Positions 16,793-25,068 of a DNA stretch of 64,000 bases are shown in pieces. Location: the NCBI RefSeq assembly GCF_036346595.1, contig NZ_CP107834.1:3286001-3350000 (forward strand), in the 5' to 3' direction. The DNA is from Streptomyces sp. NBC_00525. GTDB taxonomy: Bacteria > Actinomycetota > Actinomycetes > Streptomycetales > Streptomycetaceae. Under the pieces are notes generated by a model. It did no database searches, was not told the origin of the DNA, and worked only from the letters and a program-made list of their open reading frames with translations. Positions within the stretch are counted from its first letter, which is position 1, and the number at the start of each line of letters is the position of its first letter. The position numbers and the translations under genes were made by a program.

Positions 16793-19700
16793 TTATTCAA
16801 CCCCCTCGGAAGGGGGCTCGTTCAACGTTTCTTCGGCGATTTCCCGATGGTTGTCGTCCGCCGCCCGCAGTACCTTCGCGAGCAGTGTGCGAGCGGCGGT
16901 CTCCTCCGCGATGTCGTCCGTCCGGGTGGCGACGGCCACCGCCGCCCGGAGCCGGTCCGCCGCGTCGGTCAGCCGGCCGGCGGCGAAGTCCGCGCGCCCG
17001 AGCCGCCGCAGCGCCTGGACCTCGTGGTGAGCTGCTCCGATGTTCTGGGCGATCTTCAGCGCCTCCAGGAGCCGGCGACCGGATTCGTCGACCCGGCCCA
17101 GCCGCCAGTGCGCCTCGCCGATGCCGACGAGGGTCTCCGCCTGGCTCTTCCGGTCGCCCAGTGCGGCGAATTCCGTGAGCGCTTCACCGAACATGAGGAG
17201 CGCGGTTTCCGAGTCGCCGGATTCCATCACGGTCTCGGCGAGATTGCGCCGTACCGTCGTACGGTCATACCGATTGCCCCCGGCTTCCAGAAGGGTGAGG
17301 GATTCCTCGAATGAGCGGCGGGCCGCCGCCACGTCACCTGCCTGCATCTGTAATTCACCGATGTTGTTCAGCGTCTTCGCGGAAGCGGTTCTGTCGTCGG
17401 CGTTACGGAAGCCTTCGAGCGCCTTGAGGAAATGACGAAGGGCGCGTTCACGCTCCCCCAGGAACAGCATGGTGACGGCGATATTGTTCCGGCTGCGGGC
17501 CTGCTCCCACGTATCGCCCGTCCGTGACACGAGGGCGAAGGACTTCTGGAGCAGGACGAGCGCCTTCCGGTTCTCGCCGAGGTGCCAGTTCAGCGAGCCG
17601 AGCACACGCAGCGCCGCTGCCTCGGCGGGCCTGTCGCGCAGGGTGCGGGCCAGATCCAGGGCCCGTTCCCCGGCCTCAGTGGCCTCCTCGTAGTCCCCGA
17701 CGCTCGCGTCCGCCGCGCACAGGTCGATCAGGGCGTGGCAGAGCGCGGACGCGTCGCCGTCCGGCCGGTCCCAGACGGCGACGGCGTGCCCGAGCAGCTT
17801 GCGGGCGTCGTGCCAGTGGCACTCCGTCTGGAGGAACCCGGCCAGTACGCAGGCGAGTCGGGCGGCCTGCCCGGCGGCCCCGTTGCGACGGGCGTACTCC
17901 TCGACGGCCAGCAGATTGCCGCGCTCCGAGGCGAGCCAGGACCGCGCGGCGGCGGCGTCCCGCAGGAGCGGGCGCGGCTCCGGCCGGGCGGGCGCCGGCG
18001 CGGCCGGCCGTACGCGGCGCGGGTAGGCCGCCCGGTCGGCGAGGTCGGCCGTGGCGACGTAGAAGTCCGTCAGCCGCTCCAGCGCACGGCGGCGCTCCTC
18101 CTCGCCGTCCGCCGATTCGCTCAGCGAGCAGGCGTACTCCCGGAGCAGGTCGTGGTAGCGGTAGCGGTCCGGCACGGGCTCCCGCAGCAGATGGCAGGCC
18201 ACCAGCCCTTCGAGCAGCCGCTCCGTCGTGTCGTACGGCAGATCCAGCAGCGCGGCCGCCGCCGGAGTGGTGAACTCCGGCCCCGGATGCAGCCCGAGGC
18301 GGCGGAACGCCGTCCGCTGCTGCGCCGTGAGCCCCCGGTACGACAGGGCGAACGCGCGGGCCATCTCCTGCTCCTGATCCGCGCTGTGGATCTCCGCGAG
18401 CCGTTCGGGGCTCCGGGCGAGCCGCTCGGCGAGGACGCCCAGGGTCCAGGACGTGCGGGCGCGGAAGCGGTGCGCCACCAGCTCGATCGCGAGCGGCAGC
18501 AGGCCGCACATGCGCACGATGCGCGCGATCTGCCCGGTGTCGCGCGTCCGCGCCTCCCCGGCGAAGCGGCGGAACAGCTCGATGGCGTCCGCCTCCGGCA
18601 GCACGTCGAGCGCGACGGACAGCGCCTGCGGTATCCCGGTCAGATGCCGGCGGCTGGTGACGATCGTCAGACAGGACTCACCGCTCGGCAGGAGCGGGCG
18701 GACCTGCGCCGGGCCGGTCGCGTCGTCCAGGACGATGACCGCACGGCGCCCGGCCAGCATGGTCCGCCACAGCGCGGTACGTCCTTCCAGCTCCACCGGA
18801 ATGGAGAAGGCGGGCGCGCCGAGCAGCCGGAGCAGGGTGGCCAGCGCCGCCCTCGCGGTGAGCGGGTCCTCGGCGGGGGAGTGGCCACGCAGATCGATGT
18901 ACAGCTGCCCGTCCGGGTAGGCGTCGGCGAGCAGTTGGGCGGTGGCGACGGCCAGGGCGGTCTTGCCGACCCCGGCCATGCCGCTGACCGCCTCCACGGT
19001 GACGACGGAATCGCCCCGCGCCACCCGGTCGGCGATCATCGACGTCAGCGCCCGCAACTCCGACCGCCGGCCGACGAGGGGCGGCTGCTGGGGCAGGTTG
19101 CGGCGCGGCGGTACGAGGGGTGCCGATGCGGCGGACCCGGCCGCGGTGGCCGGTTCGGCCGCCACCGGCTCGACTGGTTCGGTCGGCGTGGCTTCCTCGT
19201 CCGCACCAGATACTTCAGTCGCCCCGGCAGTCTCGGCCGTTTCGGCCGCCCCGGGCGCGGGAAGCACCGTGGCCGACGACCCCCCAGTACGTCTCGTACC
19301 GCCACTGTGCGGCAGCTCATGCGCCGGCCTGCGTTCCAGCACCCCTTGATGGATGAGGTTCAACTCCGCGCCCGGCAGCGCCCCGTACTCCGCCATCAAC
19401 GACTGCCTGGCGCGCTGGTAGACGCGGAGCGCTTCCCCGTAACGGCCGCTGCCATGCAGGGACACCATCAGCAGCCCGATCAGGTTCTCGTCGTCGGGGT
19501 GCCGGTCGACCAGGGCCGTCAGCTCGCCGATCTGCTCGGCGAACCGGCCGAGCCGCAGCGCGGCCGCGATGCGCGCGGTGCTGGCGCTCAGCCGCGACTC
19601 CATCAGCGTCCGCCGCACGGTCGCCGCCCACAGGCCGGGCAGCCCCGCCAGCGCGTCGCCCTGCCACAACTCCTCGGCGCGCGTCAGCAGTTCCACCGTA

Positions 19701-20062
19701 CGGGCGTCGTCCGTCCCGGCGAACGCCGCGTCGACGCACGTCTGGAAGCGCTGGCGGTCCACCGAGCCGCGCGGGGTGCGCAGGGTGTAGGTGTGCGCCC
19801 CGGTGTCGATGAACGGCGCGTCCGGGCCGGTCCCGGCCTTCCGTAAGTACCGGCGGATGCGCGAGACGTACGAGTGCGTGTTGTTCCGCGCGCGGGCGGG
19901 CGGATCACCGTCCCACAGCCGGTTCATCAACTCGTCGATGGCGAGCGGCCGCCCCACGTCGAGAGCGAACGCCGCCAGCAGCACCCGTTCCTTGTCCGAC
20001 CCGAGCTTCAGCCAGTGCCCGTCCAGCCGCAGTCCTACCGGTCCCAGAACCTGGAATTCCAC
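16793..20062 (-). CDS. AfsR-like SARP regulator with NB-ARC and TPR domains
   Basis: About 1089 residues: a winged-helix DNA-binding domain (1-95, beginning VEFQVLGPVGLRL), a BTAD domain (about 100-245), a Pro/Ala/Glu-rich linker, an NB-ARC ATPase (Walker A GMAGVGKT near 360, VIVLDDA Walker B, TSRR) and C-terminal TPR repeats (about 690-1060). Same architecture as AfsR, a global activator of secondary metabolism. GTG 20062 starts exactly at the DNA-binding domain; the frame is open to 20125. A TTA codon (19844-19846) in the DNA-binding domain implies control by the bldA tRNA. Divergent from an NB-ARC/TPR gene. The target is unknown; the adjacent small gene is a candidate. Confidence 0.9.
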   Translation of the reverse strand: MEFQVLGPVGLRLDGHWLKLGSDKERVLLAAFALDVGRPLAIDELMNRLWDGDPPARARNNTHSYVSRIRRYLRKAGTGPDAPFIDTGAHTYTLRTPRGSVDRQRFQTCVDAAFAGTDDARTVELLTRAEELWQGDALAGLPGLWAATVRRTLMESRLSASTARIAAALRLGRFAEQIGELTALVDRHPDDENLIGLLMVSLHGSGRYGEALRVYQRARQSLMAEYGALPGAELNLIHQGVLERRPAHELPHSGGTRRTGGSSATVLPAPGAAETAETAGATEVSGADEEATPTEPVEPVAAEPATAAGSAASAPLVPPRRNLPQQPPLVGRRSELRALTSMIADRVARGDSVVTVEAVSGMAGVGKTALAVATAQLLADAYPDGQLYIDLRGHSPAEDPLTARAALATLLRLLGAPAFSIPVELEGRTALWRTMLAGRRAVIVLDDATGPAQVRPLLPSGESCLTIVTSRRHLTGIPQALSVALDVLPEADAIELFRRFAGEARTRDTGQIARIVRMCGLLPLAIELVAHRFRARTSWTLGVLAERLARSPERLAEIHSADQEQEMARAFALSYRGLTAQQRTAFRRLGLHPGPEFTTPAAAALLDLPYDTTERLLEGLVACHLLREPVPDRYRYHDLLREYACSLSESADGEEERRRALERLTDFYVATADLADRAAYPRRVRPAAPAPARPEPRPLLRDAAAARSWLASERGNLLAVEEYARRNGAAGQAARLACVLAGFLQTECHWHDARKLLGHAVAVWDRPDGDASALCHALIDLCAADASVGDYEEATEAGERALDLARTLRDRPAEAAALRVLGSLNWHLGENRKALVLLQKSFALVSRTGDTWEQARSRNNIAVTMLFLGERERALRHFLKALEGFRNADDRTASAKTLNNIGELQMQAGDVAAARRSFEESLTLLEAGGNRYDRTTVRRNLAETVMESGDSETALLMFGEALTEFAALGDRKSQAETLVGIGEAHWRLGRVDESGRRLLEALKIAQNIGAAHHEVQALRRLGRADFAAGRLTDAADRLRAAVAVATRTDDIAEETAARTLLAKVLRAADDNHREIAEETLNEPPSEGVE

Positions 20063-20241
20063 CAGCGCCCCCGCCGCTCCGATGGATGGTGCACGAGCAT
20101 GACACCGGCCGCCGAATACCGCCATACAGCCTTCTCGGACTTGGCGCGATCCGTCGCGCTCCCGATGGTCATTCGAAGTCGCGCCGGGGTAGAACGCGAA
20201 TACGGGCGGGCAGGCGTAATTGATCTCCGGGGGTGGGACGG
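20063..20241. other. Divergent promoter region, SARP / NB-ARC-TPR
   Basis: 179 bases, AT-richer than its flanks between 20195 and 20225, with no gene. It should carry both promoters. Confidence 0.45.
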
Positions 20242-22356
20242 ATGAATGACGCGAACGCGGTCGCGCGAGATCCGCACAGGAATGAGATCAGCGGCGACAC
20301 GACGTTGAACGGACCCACGATCCAGGCCCGTGAAGTGCACGGGGGCGTGCATTTCCACTCGGCGTCCACCGCTCCGGCCCGCCCCGCGCCACCCCGCCAA
20401 CTCCTCCCCGTACCGGCTCACTTCACCAACCGGATCAGTGACCTCCAGGCCCTGGACGAGTTACGCGGCAGGGGCTCCGGACCGATCGTCGTCAGCGGGC
20501 GGGCCGGAATCGGGAAGACGACCCTGGTGTCCAAATGGCTGCGCTCGCTGGCCCCCGAGTTCCCCGACGGACAGCTGTACGCGGATCTGCGCGGCCACTC
20601 GGAGGGCGATCCGGTCGGCCCGGCGGAGGTGCTGGCCCAGTTCCTCCGCGCCCTGGGCGCCGGGGCACCGTCCACCGACGCGGCCGAACTCGCCCCGCTG
20701 TGGCGGTCGCTCACCGCCGACCGCCGGATCGCGGTCATGCTCGACAACGCGTTCACCGCCGCCCAGATCAGACCCCTGCTGGTCGCGGGGGCCGGCGGCC
20801 TCGTGGTCGTCACCAGCCGGCGCCGGCTGACCGGCCTGCGGATGCAGGGCGCCGGCTTCCACCAGCTCGACGCGCTCGGCCCGGACGACGGCGTCGAACT
20901 CCTCACCCGCGGCATCGGCGCCGAACGCGTCGCGGGCGAACTCGGCTCCGTACACAAGCTGGTGGACCTGTGCGGCGGACTGCCGCTCGCCGTCTGCCTG
21001 GCATCCGCGCGGCTCGCGACCCGGCCGCGCCAGTCGGTCGAGGCGTTCGTCGACGCGCTCGCACGGAACCCGGAGGGCGGCCGGCTGTCCGCCCTCGGAG
21101 TGGAAGGAGAGACCTCGGTGCGCAAGGCCCTGGACGCGTCGTACGCGGTGCTGAGTCCCGACTGTGCCCGCCTGTACCGCACGCTGGGCCTGCTGCCCGT
21201 GCGTACCTTCGACGCGATGATCGCGGCGGCCTCCTGCGGGGAGCCGCTGGACTGGGCGGAACGCGGCCTGGACGAACTGGTCGAGGCCAATCTCGTCGAG
21301 GACGCCGGTCCCGACAGCTGCCGCCTGCACGACCTCTTACGGATTCACGCCCACGACCGCGCCATGGAGGACGAGACGAGCGAATCCCGCGAGGAGGCGC
21401 TGAGACGATTCTGCGACTGGTGCCTGTACACCGCGACGGCCGCACAGCAGCGGCTGACCCCGGTCCAGTACACCCTCCCGAGAACGTACGCCCACCCGCC
21501 CGGCCTCCCGCTCCCCTTCGCCGACGACACCGGCGCGCTCGACTGGCTCGACACGTACCGCACCCAGCTCCTCGACGCGGTCGGGCTGGCCGCGGACAAG
21601 GGCTGGCACGACACGAGCTGGATGCTCGTGGACGCCATGTGGCCGCTCTTCCTGCGCCTGCGCCATTACGCGGACTGGATCGGGGCGCACCGGATCGGTC
21701 TGGAATCCGCCCGGCAGGCCGGAGACCGGACGGCGGAGCGCCAGATGCTCAACTCCGGCGCGATCGGCCTCAGCGCCGCCGGACAGACCCAGGAGGCCAT
21801 CACCTGGTACGGCGAGTCCCTGCACGCCGCGCGTGAGGCCGGGGACGTCAGGGACGAGGGCCAGGCGCTCCTCGGCCTCGGCACCTGCCATCGCGCGGCC
21901 GGCCGGCCCGCCGACGCCGTGGAGCTCCTGAACCGGGCGATCACCGTGTGGGAGGGCTGCGGCTACCCGCGCGGCGCGGCCCTCGCCCGCATCATCCTCG
22001 GCGAGATCGCGCTGGCGGCGGACGACCCCCGTGAGGCCGCCGATCTCTTCGGCCGGGCGCACACCGCCCTGGTGGCGGTGGACGACCTCCATGACGCGGC
22101 GCGGGCCCTGGTCCTGCTCGGCCGCGCCCGCACGCGCGCCGGGGCGTACGCGGAGGGCTTGGCGATGATGAGGGATGCGCTGGCGGTCTTCACCGGGTCC
22201 GGCGCGGCCTTCTGGCAGGCCCGCGCCCTGGAGCTGCTGGGGGAGACGGCCGGGGAGCAGGGCGACGAGGCCGGCGCGCGGGAGCTGCTGGGACGGGCCC
22301 GCGCCCTGTTCGAGACGACGAGCCCGGCCGACGCGCGCCGACTTGGGGGCGGGTGA
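20242..22356 (+). CDS. NLR-like NB-ARC/TPR protein with N-terminal amyloid-type motif
   Basis: 704 residues. Residues 14-39 carry N-E-I-S-G then G-P-T-I-Q-A and G-G-V-H-F-H, resembling the NxxSG...(V/L)Q.G...F motifs (BASS/RHIM-like amyloid signalling sequences) attached to bacterial NLRs. An NB-ARC ATPase follows (Walker A GRAGIGKTTL near 88-97, IAVMLDNA Walker B, VVTSRRR, GGLPLAV), then a winged-helix region and TPR repeats from about 430. ATG 20242 is preceded by GGTGGGACGG. TTA codons at 20461 and 21337 point to bldA dependence. It has no DNA-binding domain, so it is more like a signalling ATPase that recruits an effector; a candidate partner is the protein encoded at 24481-24906. Confidence 0.8.
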   Translation: MNDANAVARDPHRNEISGDTTLNGPTIQAREVHGGVHFHSASTAPARPAPPRQLLPVPAHFTNRISDLQALDELRGRGSGPIVVSGRAGIGKTTLVSKWLRSLAPEFPDGQLYADLRGHSEGDPVGPAEVLAQFLRALGAGAPSTDAAELAPLWRSLTADRRIAVMLDNAFTAAQIRPLLVAGAGGLVVVTSRRRLTGLRMQGAGFHQLDALGPDDGVELLTRGIGAERVAGELGSVHKLVDLCGGLPLAVCLASARLATRPRQSVEAFVDALARNPEGGRLSALGVEGETSVRKALDASYAVLSPDCARLYRTLGLLPVRTFDAMIAAASCGEPLDWAERGLDELVEANLVEDAGPDSCRLHDLLRIHAHDRAMEDETSESREEALRRFCDWCLYTATAAQQRLTPVQYTLPRTYAHPPGLPLPFADDTGALDWLDTYRTQLLDAVGLAADKGWHDTSWMLVDAMWPLFLRLRHYADWIGAHRIGLESARQAGDRTAERQMLNSGAIGLSAAGQTQEAITWYGESLHAAREAGDVRDEGQALLGLGTCHRAAGRPADAVELLNRAITVWEGCGYPRGAALARIILGEIALAADDPREAADLFGRAHTALVAVDDLHDAARALVLLGRARTRAGAYAEGLAMMRDALAVFTGSGAAFWQARALELLGETAGEQGDEAGARELLGRARALFETTSPADARRLGGG

Positions 22357-22360
22357 CGTT

Positions 22361-22413
22361 GCGGCGTCACCGGGCCGGGGTGTGGACGAACCGCCCCGGC
22401 CCGGTGATGCCGC
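22361..22413. terminator. Bidirectional terminator between NB-ARC gene and 22422
   Basis: Nearly perfect 20-base arms (22361-22380 and 22394-22413, one mismatch) enclose a 13-base loop right after the NB-ARC stop and just past the convergent stop. Confidence 0.8.
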
Positions 22414-22421
22414 TGCGCTGA

Positions 22422-22982
22422 TCAGGCGGGCGTCGCGGCGCGGGCGTACGGCCATTCCCGCAGCGTCCGCCCCGCCACCAGCCAGGCATGCACGCAGGAC
22501 GGCAGCAGGGACGGCTCCCTCGGTGCTCCGGCCGCCGCACGCCCGTGATGCGGATCGTCCGGTACGAGCACCACGGACCGGTCGAACCCACTGGCGAGGG
22601 CCCAACCGCCGGCACCCCCGGCCAGCGGCACCGCGGCCAGTCCGCAGCCCGGATACGCCGCGAGGAGCCGGGCCAGCCGCCGCAGGCCCCCGGCCACCGA
22701 ACACACCCGGCTGCCCTGGAGCACGTCCCCGCACCCCAGCAGCGAGGCGTCCCGGCAGGCGTCCACGTCGACGACCAGGTGCTCGTCGACGACCGATGCG
22801 ACCGGTGCGATCGGCGAGGCCAATGCGACCGGTGCGGTCAGTGCGACCGGTGCGGTCAGTGCGACCGGTGCGCGATGGGCCGGTCGCACGGGCCCCAGGC
22901 GCACACTGAACGACGTACCGTCCCAGCGGGCGCACAGCACGTCGGGGAAGGGGTCCGCCTCGACCACGACCAGCCGCTTCAC
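22422..22982 (-). CDS. Unrecognised protein coupled to a GT-B-like gene
   Basis: 186 residues of no family I recognise. It starts VKRLVVVEADPFPDVLCARWDG, has a low-complexity PVALTA repeat (about 37-60) encoded by an 18-bp tandem repeat, then an Ala/Gly-rich region with alternating hydrophobic strands (WALASGFDRSVVLVPDD). No signal peptide or clear membrane helix. Its GTG overlaps the stop of the upstream gene by four bases (GTGA), so the two are translationally coupled and probably act together. Confidence 0.65.
   Translation of the reverse strand: MKRLVVVEADPFPDVLCARWDGTSFSVRLGPVRPAHRAPVALTAPVALTAPVALASPIAPVASVVDEHLVVDVDACRDASLLGCGDVLQGSRVCSVAGGLRRLARLLAAYPGCGLAAVPLAGGAGGWALASGFDRSVVLVPDDPHHGRAAAGAPREPSLLPSCVHAWLVAGRTLREWPYARAATPA
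22823..22873 (-). repeat. 18-bp tandem repeat inside gene 22422
   Basis: Nearly three copies of an 18-base unit containing GTGCGACCGGTGCGGTCA; in frame, it encodes repeated Val-Ala-Leu-Thr-Ala-Pro. Copy number could vary without frameshift. Confidence 0.85.
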
Positions 22983-24304
22983 GCCAGCGCCTCCCCGCGC
23001 CCCGGCGCCCACGCGGCCGGCGGCAGGGGCTCCGGCAGCGGTACGGTCACCGGCTCGTGCGCGGGCTGGCCGATGCCCAGGAGCCCGTACATGAGCCGGC
23101 GCGTGTTCCGGTTGAACCGGCCCGGCTCGGAGGTGATGCGCGATCTGATCGGCGCGTACTCCTCCGTCCGGTACTCGCGGGACACATAGGCGAGTTGATC
23201 CACGAGCGGATGGGTGGGCGACAGCCGGGGAGCCAGGGCGGCGAGGGTCGCGGCCGGTGAGGCGGGGTTGATCTCGTGCTCCGGCGCGGCGGCCAGCAGG
23301 ATCGGCGCCCCGGTGAGCGTGCCGTACAGCGTGACCGATCCGTGGTCGCCGATGATCCAGTCCGCCGCGATCAGCACGCTGCGCCAGTCCGCCTCCGGCG
23401 GCACGATCCCCATGCCCAGGTGCACGCACCGCGACAGCCACGACCGGACCTGATAGGCGCCGTGCCCGGCCCACACATTGGGGTGGACGAGCAGCGCCGT
23501 ACGGTAGCGGGCCGCGGGTAACTCGCAGATGAGCCGCGGCAGCAGCGCGTCGAACCGGCCGAAGGAGGAATGGGCTCCCCAGGTCGAGACCGCGACGACG
23601 AGCTTCTGCCCCTCGGCGAGCCCGAGCGCCCTGCGGTACGCGGCCCGCAGCGGCAGGCTGGCCGTGATGCGGTCGTGCACCGGGTCACCGAGCACATGGG
23701 CCAGCGGAAGCGCCTCCGGGCAGGTGTGGGCGAGTTCGCGCAGCTCGTCGTGGTGCGGCACGCCCACGGCCGCGGGGAGCCTGCCGCCGGGTGACAGGTC
23801 CTGCCTGCGCAGCCCCGCCACGCCGGAGTTCGCCCCCTCGCTCACCCGCTTCAGATAGTTGGCCCCGTGCGGCAGGGTGATGAGCGGCGCGTTCACGTAC
23901 TCCACGCCGCGCGGCCCGGCGGCCAGGGCGAGATCGAAGGTCATGCCCGTGGCCTGCTCCCACGGCAGCACCACGCTCCCGAGCCGGGCGAGGAAGGCGG
24001 GCACGCCGTCACCGAAGGCGTGCGGCGGCGCCGTGAAGAAGACCTGGAGCCGGAAGTCGGCCTCCAGCAGCGCCAGGACGTCGAGCAGGCGTTTCCCGTA
24101 CGTCACGGTGTGGACCACCGCCAGCACCCGTTTCCGTCCCACCAGCGTCAGCCACTGCCGTGTCTCCGGCCCCCTCGCCTCGACGGCCTCCGGTTCGAAC
24201 CGGCCCGCCGCAGCCGTACCCGCCGCAGCCGTGCCCGTTCCGGTCGTACCCGCCCCGCTCGTGCCCGTTCCGGTCGTGCTCAACGCCGACATGGCGTCCC
24301 CCAT
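22979..24304 (-). CDS. GT-B-fold (CDP-glycerol transferase-like) protein of unknown role
   Basis: 441 residues. A Thr/Gly/Ala-rich N-terminus (TGTGTSGAGTTGTGT) is followed by two Rossmann-like halves. VLAVVHTVTYGKRLLDVLALL, LPHGANYLKR, KLVVAVSTWGAHSSFG, LLVHPNVW and the late IGDHGSVTLYGTLTGAPILL resemble the GT-B fold of CDP-glycerol glycerophosphotransferases, where the last motif binds the nucleotide-activated donor. A wall or capsule polymer role is possible but not shown. ATG 24304 has GGAGGA six bases upstream. It overlaps the next gene (GTGA) and lies 176 bases after the small motif-bearing protein. Confidence 0.7.
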   Translation of the reverse strand: MGDAMSALSTTGTGTSGAGTTGTGTAAAGTAAAGRFEPEAVEARGPETRQWLTLVGRKRVLAVVHTVTYGKRLLDVLALLEADFRLQVFFTAPPHAFGDGVPAFLARLGSVVLPWEQATGMTFDLALAAGPRGVEYVNAPLITLPHGANYLKRVSEGANSGVAGLRRQDLSPGGRLPAAVGVPHHDELRELAHTCPEALPLAHVLGDPVHDRITASLPLRAAYRRALGLAEGQKLVVAVSTWGAHSSFGRFDALLPRLICELPAARYRTALLVHPNVWAGHGAYQVRSWLSRCVHLGMGIVPPEADWRSVLIAADWIIGDHGSVTLYGTLTGAPILLAAAPEHEINPASPAATLAALAPRLSPTHPLVDQLAYVSREYRTEEYAPIRSRITSEPGRFNRNTRRLMYGLLGIGQPAHEPVTVPLPEPLPPAAWAPGRGEALA

Positions 24305-24480
24305 TGATTCTCCTCCGTGTGCCACGAACTGCCTGTGTCGCTGGGATGCCCGGCAGCTGGGACGGAACCCTGGCGGAAGCCTTGCCAGAACCTTGCGGCG
24401 TTCTGGCACGGACGCCCTCCGACAGGGCGCAGAGAGGTGAAAAGGGGGCGCGGAGAAGGGGCGTGCCCTGTGAGGCGTCG

Positions 24481-24906
24481 CTAGCGGTCCTCGTCGCGCT
24501 CGGCCAGGTTGAAGGTGATCTGCGAGAAGTCCCGGCCCTGGAGCAGGGGCGCGTTCTGCGTGCCTCCGCTGACGTTGTTGCTCACATCGCCGCCCGTACC
24601 GCTCCGCGCTTCCCGCCACCACGAGTCGAGCAGGGCGCGGAACTCGCCGTCCAGCGCGGCCCGTACACCGAGCGCCGTCGCGAGGGCCTGGGCGCGCAGC
24701 GGGTCGGCCGGATCGCGCTCCAGTTCCGCGAGTTCCCGCTCGCCGGAGCTGATCCCGGAGTCCGCGGCGGAGTCGCCGTCCTCGGGGGACGCGCGCCGGA
24801 ACGGGCGTCTGACCAGCGCGGTGAGTCCCTGCCATGCCTGGCGGCCGGCGTCCCCGCCGACACTGCCGGCCATGGCCGTGAGAGCGGCTGCCGTGATCGC
24901 GTCCAT
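24481..24906 (-). CDS. Small helical protein with C-terminal amyloid-type motif (candidate NLR effector)
   Basis: 141 residues. Residues 1-100 are mostly helical (AAALTAMAGSVGG, AWQGLTALVRRPF, ELERDPADPLRAQALATALG, LDGEFRALLDSWWREA). Residues 110-132 read N-N-V-S-G-G-T-Q, N-A-P-L-L-Q-G-R-D, then F-S-Q-I-T-F, close to BASS/RHIM/PP-type amyloid signalling motifs. In known bacterial systems such a C-terminal motif on a helical (Bell-type) domain marks a membrane-acting cell-death effector triggered by an NLR bearing a matching N-terminal motif; an NB-ARC protein with a similar motif is encoded at 20242. ATG 24906 has GGAGGA seven bases upstream. Effector function is inference. Confidence 0.7.
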   Translation of the reverse strand: MDAITAAALTAMAGSVGGDAGRQAWQGLTALVRRPFRRASPEDGDSAADSGISSGERELAELERDPADPLRAQALATALGVRAALDGEFRALLDSWWREARSGTGGDVSNNVSGGTQNAPLLQGRDFSQITFNLAERDEDR

Positions 24907-25068
24907 ACCGGTCTCCTCCGGTTCGCCCGCCTTCGGGCCCAGCGTAGGTCGGCGACGTACGGCCACGCAGGGGTTCCGCCGGGTTCGGTGCGGTGGCGGA
25001 CACGTTGACCGGCCTTGCCCGTACGCTGACTTCGCCCGAATGTTCGGGCCAGGGGGGCAGGGGGCGGC

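Noticed and set aside
17582..19846. 754-codon plus-strand frame antisense to the SARP gene
   Set aside because: Shadow frame; the minus-strand SARP has all expected domains.
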